Source of the DNA: Ypsolopha sequella | Lineage: Eukaryota > Arthropoda > Insecta > Lepidoptera > Ypsolophidae | DNA length: 64,000 nt | NCBI GenBank assembly: GCA_934047225.1 | Contig: OW204000.1 | Span: 15,208,001 to 15,272,000, forward strand | Direction: 5' to 3' | In this document: positions 56,991-64,000 of the stretch, piece by piece | Layout of the letters: every line of letters begins with the position of its first letter | How positions within the stretch are numbered: the first letter of the stretch is position 1 | Program-made: the position numbers and the translations under genes | Notes under the pieces: generated by a model | Told to the model about the DNA's origin: nothing | Database searches by the model: none | The model's input: only the letters and a program-made list of their open reading frames with translations

Positions 56991-57693
56991 GTGTTATAGT
57001 TAAAGTGATAACTGAAATAATTGTTCCCTGTAAGGTAGAATTATGAAATTTTCACCATGAATAGAACGTCCTAAGACAATAATTTTCAGATGTGGAGGGA
57101 AGACAGATTCGATTCGGGGGCGCCGGGGGTGGGGGTGAAGGGGGTCAAAATAAGCTTTTCGATCATTATTTTTGTGCCGATCAGTAAATGCTACTAGAGC
57201 ATGTGTGATGTCGTTTTCGCATAAAACAGACACTAGGAATTCATTTTTGCTATATAACGGGTATTTTTTCATTAAAAAACCTGTTATTTAATGAAAAGTT
57301 TGGAAAAAAAAAGGAAAAAAGTGCGTATTTTTTAATAAAAATCGTCATATTTTTCTAAAATCATAATTAATTGAAACTAAAAAAAATATTATATGAAAGA
57401 TTATTTAATCTTGTTTATAAAAATATACACTTGTTGGATACTTATCACACAACAACTATTACAAAAAAAATAATTTACACGTTGTGCTAAAGCAGCGCAA
57501 CAAATATTATAGAGAACAATGAAAGAGGAAAAAGTACTGCGCCAACTGTCAATATTAAGATAAAGGCAAGAGAATGATGTAAATTTGTTTATTGTTGTAT
57601 ATCGGTTTAATTTGTAATGTATTTTTTTTTCATATATAGTATAATGATAACAATAATACAAAAAATGAAATTTTAGTACAATGGTATTAAATA

Positions 57694-60218
57694 ACTTCGA
57701 TCAAAAGTTAGTTTTACAATCACCGACGCAGAAACAAAGTGCGGTACACTTCATTGCAGCTTTGCTGCATTTACAACGTCCAGTACACCCTTTTTTGCAG
57801 CTGCATCTAATTAACTCTGAACATGAAGCTGCTGCTTCGGGGAGAGTTGTTCATAGAGGTTGCCACCCGGCCGCGCTGTGTCCATCCCCATTGCGATGGA
57901 TCTGGCAAATTGGGAGCCTCCAATTGGCTTCAGACTAAATAAAAGCTTGATAACAGGCGCGCTTTACATTTTCAAGCAGTGCTGCTTTTGTCGGCGGTAT
58001 ATTTTCAATTGCCCTGGACTTTTGTGTAAAGAACTGTTGTTTTGCTTCATTGATTATCTCAGCCTCATTAGTGCGGTCATACATTAAAACTACAAATCGT
58101 TCTATTAAAAGCAGTGATTCTTGGCTTACATTGCTTGGCTTTGACCTTCAAATGTGCCGTTTACTTTAGGGAAAGATTTCCATGTATCCCGTTTTTTCCC
58201 CTGCCTACAAAAGTGGATACCGTAACACATCCAGTAAATGCGTGAAATATTGGCAGATACTTGCATTTAGACCAAATCATTGTCGCCACCAATTCGTGAA
58301 TAACTATTTATCGGAAGCTTGAACCGACACCAAAAGAAAGCCATAATTTGGAGAGATTTAAGTCACTGAAAAAAGCGACAGCCAGTACCAATACATCGGT
58401 GTCCACGGTGCGTATGATCGCTCTTCTAAGCCCTTTCTGCACTGAATCTGTCAAATGTAAAAAAATTTGAATGTCCGCCTCCTCGTGAAAACATGGAGTC
58501 ATAAAACTCAAATCAGAAGATTTGGTAGAAAAAAGAACTTCACTTCTAAGAACTAGTTCTTGTGACAATGAAGAAAACAATTTGGTCTTATTTTCATTGA
58601 CTTGGAGAAAATATTTGCAATTTTTGGGCATCACATGCATAGCCGACAGCGACACTCTTGTCCTTGTACCCCGTCCTCTTTTCTCTCTATTTGCAGTTTT
58701 TAAGCTGTCAGGGCGGTAAGTATCCCATATAACGTCAATGCGACTATTTTTCTCTAAGTGAGCAGATATGTATGGCTCAAAAACTTGTTCTGCTTACTCT
58801 TGGAATGTCTTAGTTGTACCAGGATTTAATATTTGTACCACAGCAGCTCCATCAAAAATAGTTACGTCAACTTTGGGCGAAATCTTCTTTTCAAATGATT
58901 CTGTTCCCAGACATTTAATTAAATCAGCTTTATTTACAATTCGCATTTAACCCTCATTTGACAAAGATGGTGGAGCTGCATGATTCTCGTGCGAGAAAAA
59001 GTTATCCAAGACTCCATCATGGACTTGGCACGAAATGGAAAGCCGTGAAAAAAGGGAAAAATCGCTTTTGAGGGCCGCAAGATGCCCTTTTAGTTTCGAC
59101 TTATTATTGTCAGGTGGTCTGCTAAACAGAGGTAAATTGTTCTTTGGAATTGGATTTGTAACAGGTATCGTGCATTTTTCTAGCCTCTGCTTAACAAACT
59201 GTTGAAATTTTTCTCCACCAATGGTCTCAATATTTCAAACACAATCAGCCACTTCAATGTCCATGATGTCTTTGGTATCAATGACTAGCAGGTCTTGACT
59301 ACGTTCTATAAAAGGATTTACAATTTCTTTGAATACTTTCACAAGTGAATAGACGTCGTTTGCGAAATCTTTCTGTATTTTAGGTGTCTGCTCGTGATGA
59401 AGGAAGAAAATCTGAACATTTGTTTGCTTTTTGACCTGTTCTTCAAACTCTGTATTCATTCTTGTAATCTCTGGTCCAGCGATCATCCATCGTCTTAGAG
59501 CCGTTGGATTATTTGTCAGTCCAATCGCACTTCCAGAGCTTTTCACTGAAGCATTATTGTGTTCATGACAATGACACTGATATAAAGCAATAGGAGAAAA
59601 CTTGTTGCTGGTTTTGTGGGCCACAAACTTTCCAGACTGGAATTCAATTACGATATTTGGATGTTTTTCAGCAAGAGTTGTCATATCACGTATATGTACT
59701 GATAGCCATCTTGAGTAGTGTGTATGATCTAGGGCAAAGAATCAAGGCATCATGAGTGTCAATGACTCCACATATAACTGGAAGTTGCCTTCGCGTAGTG
59801 CCCTGAAGTACCGTAACAAAAGCAGCTCTAAAAGATAGACTCTTCAACCAATAATCAAAATGAACACAGGCTTTTGCTCTATCGTAGTCTTGTTGGACAT
59901 CAGTATTATCACATTCCTCAGTATAGGCTTCTCGGAGAAGGATATGAAGACTCGCAGCTGTAAGTTGGTGGGCATGACGTGTTTTGGTGACACGACTTAC
60001 TTTTATGAAGGAATTTGCTGTACCGGGACTTGTAATGTCAGCTTGTACCAGGATATTGGTCCAGCCACTGTCTTCCAACCAGTCTCCTAGCACTTTAAGT
60101 ATAACCATTTCAATATGTATTCCACCGAACATGATGACAAAATTATCTTCCCCGTAGGAGTCTGGAAATGCCCATTGAATTTGTTTAGCAAGAGAATTAT
60201 TGGAGGTGGAATAATAGC
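57694..60218 (-). pseudogene. Decayed nuclease-like transposon gene
   Basis: Read on - from about 60218: LAKQIQWAFPDSYGED, MFGGIHIEMVILKVLGDWLE, VTKTRHAHQLTAASLHIL. A shift near 59720 leads to SVHIRDMTTLAEKHPN, then GLTNNPTALRRWMIAGPEIT. In-frame stops lie at 59235 (TGA), about 58950 and about 58791 (both TAA). Then HEEADIQIFLHLTDSVQKG, IIRTVDTDVLVLAVA and LWLSFGVGSSFR. After more shifts come FHAFTGCVTVSTFVGRGKN, TWKSFPKVNGTF, an internal TGA in the WTTLPEA block, and the Cys-rich end SELIRCSCKKGCTGRCKC, CTALCFCVGDCKTNF stop. The order matches the family fragment at 3918. The E-A-D, D-T-D and G-C-D pattern suggests a PIN/FEN-like metal site (inference). Here GCD has become GCV. The N-terminal portion is missing. 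Confidence 0.7.
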
Positions 60219-60269
60219 TTGACTTATATCAGCAAAGAAAGCAGACCACGATATTTAACCATCGCAGCC

Positions 60270-60437
60270 GAGTGGCAACCTCTATGGACAACTCTCCCCG
60301 AAGCAGCAGCTTCATGTTCAGAGTTAATTAGATGCAGCTGCAAAAAAGGGTGTACTGGACGTTGTAAATGCAGAAAAGCTGCAATGAAGTGTACTGCACT
60401 TTGTTTCTGCGCCGGTGATTGTAAAGTTAATTTTTGA
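60270..60437 (+). pseudogene. Inverted duplicate of the gene's Cys-rich end
   Basis: EWQPLWTTLPEAAASCSELI, RCSCKKGCTGRCKCRKAA, CTALCFCAGDCKVNF stop on +. It mirrors the minus-strand tail at 57694-57870 but lacks that copy's TGA (Trp codon intact). The nine Cys in C-x-C-x3-C-x3-C-x-C spacing followed by C-x3-C-x-C-x3-C could bind zinc. It cannot be expressed as a normal C-terminus because the gene runs the other way. Confidence 0.7.
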
Positions 60438-61148
60438 TAAAAATTATTTAATACCATTGTACTAAAATTTCATATTTAGTATTATTGTTATCATTACACT
60501 ATATATGAAAAAAAATACATTACAAATTAAACCAACAACAATAAACAAATTTACATCATTCTCTTGCCTTTATCTTAAAATTTACGGTTGGCGCAGTACT
60601 TTTTCCTCTTTCATTGTTCTCTATAATATTTGTTGCGCTGCTTTAGCACAACGTGTAAATTATTTTTTTGTAATAGTTGTTGTGTGACAAGTATCCAACA
60701 AGTGTATATTTTTATAAACTAAATTAAATATTCTTTCATAAAGTATTTTTTTTAGTTCCAATTAATTATGATTTTAGAAAGATATGACGATTTTTATAAA
60801 ACAAATACGCCCATTTTTCCTTTTTTTTCAAACTTTTCATTAAATAACAGTTTTTTTAATGAAAACATACCTGTTATATAGCAAAAATGAATTCCTAGTG
60901 TCTGTTTTATGCGAAAACGACATCACACATGCTCTAGTAGCATTTACTGATCAGCACAAAAATAATAATCGAAAAGCTTCTTTTGACCCCCTTCACCCCC
61001 ACCCCGGCGCCCCCGAATCGAATCTGTCTTCCCTCCACATCTGAAAATTATTGTCTTAGGACGTTCTATTCATGGTGAAAATTTCATAATTCTACCTTGC
61101 AGGGAACAATTTTTTACCCGTTTGTATGGGCTTTCACTTTAACTATTA

Positions 61149-62027
61149 CGCCGAATCGACACAATTATGTACCATAATATACTGAAAACGCCGATTTATA
61201 ATGTAGTTTTAGGATAACGATCGTCAGAGTACATATATCTATAGAGTATTGAATCCCTGTACAGTCAGATTCGAACTCTTATCTTCTAATTATCTTTTTT
61301 CTCAGCAGAGTGAACTTTTAGATTAGGAAAAATATCAGAAACGTATTGGAAAATTTTGAAAACTACTGAAAATATATATTTTTCTTTTTTTCTTTTCTGA
61401 CCGAAATTTTTCCATTATCCATCGGTATTTAAGCCTAATTGGCTTTCAAAGTATCTGAATCTGCCCTGTAGAATGCTGCTAGGTAGCATAGTACCGGGCG
61501 CGGTGCATCCCCGCCGTACACTGCAGAGCAGGTAAAGTGCATCGCTCGAGCTGATCGCCGCACATACAGTCCATGGGCCAGCCAAACTGTCGGTATAATT
61601 TGGGGTTACTCATTTTCCTTTTCACCGCAGTAAGACAGGTTAGTAAGGATGTCAAAAAACTGATGGCCATCTCAGCCTGTTCTCGGGTGTTCATTTTATT
61701 GCACAATATCAAGTATTGCACAATATTATATAACGTTAGTAGATCTCATTGCACAATAAAGAAGATGTAAAGGATATTTCAACAATAAATATTGCAACGT
61801 CTATTATTTTTGACCTTACAATTATTTATCTTATAATTTTTCCTTCAATTCCTTTGTTATAACCGTTTGCCCGTGACTCTACTTGCGTGAAACGTTGTTC
61901 TGAGCCGTTTTTCTCTTTCAGGAAAATTGTTACCTCCCAATTTCCTCTATGCCTCCCAGCTTCTTTTTGTTAACCATACATTATACCACAATGATTGTAG
62001 TTTGTGTGTAAATAAATAAGAAAAAAC
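61149..62027. other. Stretch without gene
   Basis: Short frames at 61479-61770 on both strands overlap and carry no motif. A TTGCACAATA repeat occurs at 61699-61755. Confidence 0.35.
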
Positions 62028-62582
62028 CAACCAAGTGCGAGTTGGACCCGCGCACAAAGGGTTCCGTACCACTAATACGCGTACGAAACCCTAAAAAATT
62101 ATGGTAAAGAATTACACAAGCAGTTATGATGGAACAACTTAATATGACGATCTAATAAACTCTATGTATCTAAAGGGTATAATTATATAAGTTATAAATT
62201 ACTTCCTTAATAAACCTTCTATGAAATTGATTATGTAAAGTGCAATAACTTTGTAATTTTATTCCTATATGTGTGCTATAAAACCTACCTGTAAATGAAA
62301 TTTCAAGTTTCTTAGTCAGCTGGAAGTGCCCTATAGGTTTTCATGGCGAGAAAATGTGTATGAAATTGATTATGTAAAGTGCAACTTTTTTTAGCGTTGA
62401 GTTTAGAAGCTTGATTTTTGTACAGTACCATGGGGCCGTAGACTCCTGTATGAGGTATCAGTTTCAACTTGATATCTCATACGGGGCCTGAGCAAAAGGG
62501 TCGTGAGAGCCAGACAAACGGACAACAAAGTGATCCTATAGAGTTCCGTTTTTTTAATCTTGAAGTACGGAACCCTAGAAAA
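62028..62582 (+). repeat. Lepidopteran interspersed repeat, second subfamily, full length
   Basis: Start AACCAAGTGCGAGTTGGACC, CGCACAAAGGGTTCCGTACC; end GACAAACGGACAACAAAGTG, TTGAAGTACGGAACCCTAGA. An internal AATTGATTATGTAAAGTGCAA is repeated at about 62229 and 62363. Confidence 0.75.
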
Positions 62583-63064
62583 GAGGAGCAAGACCTTTAA
62601 AAAAATATAATAATACTGGCTGCGTTATATATACTGTTTATGCCGGTTCAACTAGCCTTGGATAAGCGCTATACAGACATTATGTCACTCGTGCACTGCA
62701 CTGTATGAGTTTGGGTATATGCACTAAAGTACAGAATTCATAAAGAATGCATTAAAGCACAAAACGAAATGTTTGTAGTTCTCTTTATTCTGCAAATGCT
62801 GCAATAATCCGTTCGTTGACGTTGCCTGCACCCATCCTTATATCTGTATGCATTTCGGTGCACTGTCTGACCGCGGCTTTATGGCTTTTTAGGGTTCCAT
62901 TCTAAATTGGAAACACACAGCGATGTGTCGGCATCTGTTGTGCTACCTTATAACTACTAAATAAACAGGAAGTACTTTGCTGATTCTGCGATTATACGCG
63001 GAATTACATGACAATATCGTAAATAATTATAACAATAAATCAGTGACATCTCTCTATTACATCT
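62583..63064. other. Stretch without gene
   Basis: No feature recognised. Confidence 0.35.
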
Positions 63065-63065
63065 C

Positions 63066-63366
63066 TTAATTTCGATACTCGTTAGCGACTAAGTATTTTT
63101 TACAAGAAATTCTGGTTCCGCTCGTAAGCTGCTAGAGGTGCTATACAGTTTTTCATATAAATATTTCACGTACAGATGTTTTATTCTACGAAGTCTACCT
63201 ACCTATGGTTGTAGTAGTGCATGCACACGCATTTTTTCTAGCTTACAAAACGCGCAACACAAACAAAACACGCATATCTGTACACGTCACTACTACAACC
63301 ATAGCCAAGTAGACTTCGTAGGATAGAACATCTGTAGATTCTGTTGTCGCTAGCGAGTATCGAGTT
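63066..63366. mobile_element. Fold-back within fold-back, about 300 bp
   Basis: The outer ends TCGATACTCGTTAGCGAC and GTCGCTAGCGAGTATCGA are inverted. Inside, 63173-63338 (ACAGATGTTTTATTCTACGA, GGTTGTAGTAGTG and complement) is a second palindrome. Confidence 0.8.
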
Positions 63367-63384
63367 ATTTTACTCATGGTAGGC

Positions 63385-63460
63385 CTCCATCCATACATCC
63401 ATCAGCCTAGTTCGTCCACTGCTGGATATAAGCCTTTCCAGGACTTTGCCACTCCCAGCG
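63385..63460 (-). pseudogene. LINE C-terminus fragment
   Basis: On -, WEWQSPGKAYIQQWTN stop, the typical last residues of a lepidopteran LINE polymerase. The remaining 63461-64000 is GC-moderate and not identified. Confidence 0.5.
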
Positions 63461-64000
63461 GTCATCCTGCGGAAGAATTGCACATACTCTCACACACTGG
63501 GCAGGCGGGTTGGTGAGCGCGGTGCCAGAACCCTAGCACCAGTGACGCGACTGCCCGTCATCAGTCTGTTCCATATAAGGCCCGGCTATTAGGGATATAC
63601 CGCCATCCATCGGTCCCAGGTATGGTGGGCCTCCTGGTTTTTTGCCTGTGAGCTGTCTGACTCTCCCCCGAATTACTTCGAGGGGGTCTCCAAGTAAAAT
63701 GGTGGTACCTCCACAGTCGAGCCCTACTAAGAGTACTAAGCCTATGGTAGGCCTACTAGGTTAAAACCGAAACGAGTGTTTAGAATAGATAGCGAGTGAA
63801 CGACGGAACCCGTACTAATGTACATGAAGTAGACTTGACGGACTTTTTATTCTCTTTTACGAGCAATTGTTCAGGAATTCTTTGTTTATTGTTTGCAATA
63901 TCACAAGTGAATGCCAAAACTGGTGGCGTACTTGCTTAGAGCATTTAAGCTCTAAGCGTACTTGTGATGTCTTTGGACTCTCTTTAATAATAAAAATAGC

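Larger units (their letters stand above)
56994..61148. mobile_element. 4.15-kb element with about 0.9-kb inverted arms
   Basis: The left arm (56994-57930) and right arm (60240-61148) are inverted copies ending TATAGTTAAAGTGA... and complement. They share AGTACTGCGCCAACTGTCAA-type blocks, a 57.7/60.4-kb coding end and GC-rich CACCCCCACCCC runs. Between them lies a decayed minus-strand gene. The arms include the 3' end of that gene and its 3' flank, so the right arm duplicates the gene's tail in reverse. Right-arm deletions (about 20 bp near 60265, one C near 61000) show the arms have diverged. Confidence 0.75.

Noticed and set aside
57000..57272. 90-codon gene in the arm of the 57-61 kb element
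   Set aside because: It is mirrored in the right arm with a one-base frameshift in a C-run, has no motif, and lies in 3' flank sequence.
57681..57938. 85-codon plus-strand gene (MVLNNFDQK...)
   Set aside because: It is the antisense shadow of the Cys-rich C-terminus on -; the same shadow occurs on - at 60224-60457.

Overview
The window reads as nuclear DNA of an insect, most likely a moth or butterfly. It is AT-rich and intron-bearing, and it is crowded with interspersed sequences that I recognise from lepidopteran genomes: repeats ending in TACGGAACCCTAAAA, a SINE body containing GATGTTTTCCTTCACCGT, LINE 3' tails with TCAG runs, and CTAGCGGACGCC-type tails. I see no host protein-coding gene that I can defend. 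Nearly everything interpretable is transposable-element DNA of different ages.

Layout. 0-13 kb: fold-back (palindromic) elements, LINE fragments, a nuclease-like pseudogene fragment (3.9-4.3 kb) joined to a 5'-truncated LINE, and a large fold-back at 11.8-13.05 kb. 13.2-17.5 kb: the best-preserved element, a two-gene DNA transposon resembling the ISL2EU group. It has an apparently intact two-exon SWIM-like/YqaJ nuclease gene on + (13450-15175) and a convergent two-exon THAP + DDE transposase gene on - (17232-15227). The transposase is broken only by an apparent one-base loss in an A-tract. 18.0-20.9 kb: a recent LTR-like element with 267/268-bp terminal direct repeats differing by one base. 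Its interior is two tandem arrays, 22 periods of 34 bp and about 690 bp of a GC-rich hexamer. 21.4-22.7 kb: a minus-strand LINE 3' end. 24-56 kb: dense palindromic non-autonomous elements, SINEs, LINE C-terminal fragments and two GC-rich fold-backs. A fold-back at 43.97-44.77 kb keeps what looks like a THAP first exon in its loop. Penelope-type hammerhead-like motifs occur at 29.4, 37.2 and 46.1 kb. 57.0-61.15 kb: a 4.15-kb element with roughly 0.9-kb inverted arms around a decayed gene of the same nuclease-like family as the 3.9-kb fragment.

How the parts relate. The two ISL2EU-like genes are a plausible working pair: the transposase would bind and cut the element ends, and the YqaJ-type nuclease would help process or replicate them. 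The many fold-backs lack coding capacity and presumably depended on transposases encoded elsewhere. The palindromic families recur within the window in both orientations and often nest in one another.

Limits. Homology calls rest on motif recognition by eye. No database search, alignment program or structure prediction was run. Element ends are given to about +/-10-30 bp unless a target-site duplication is stated.
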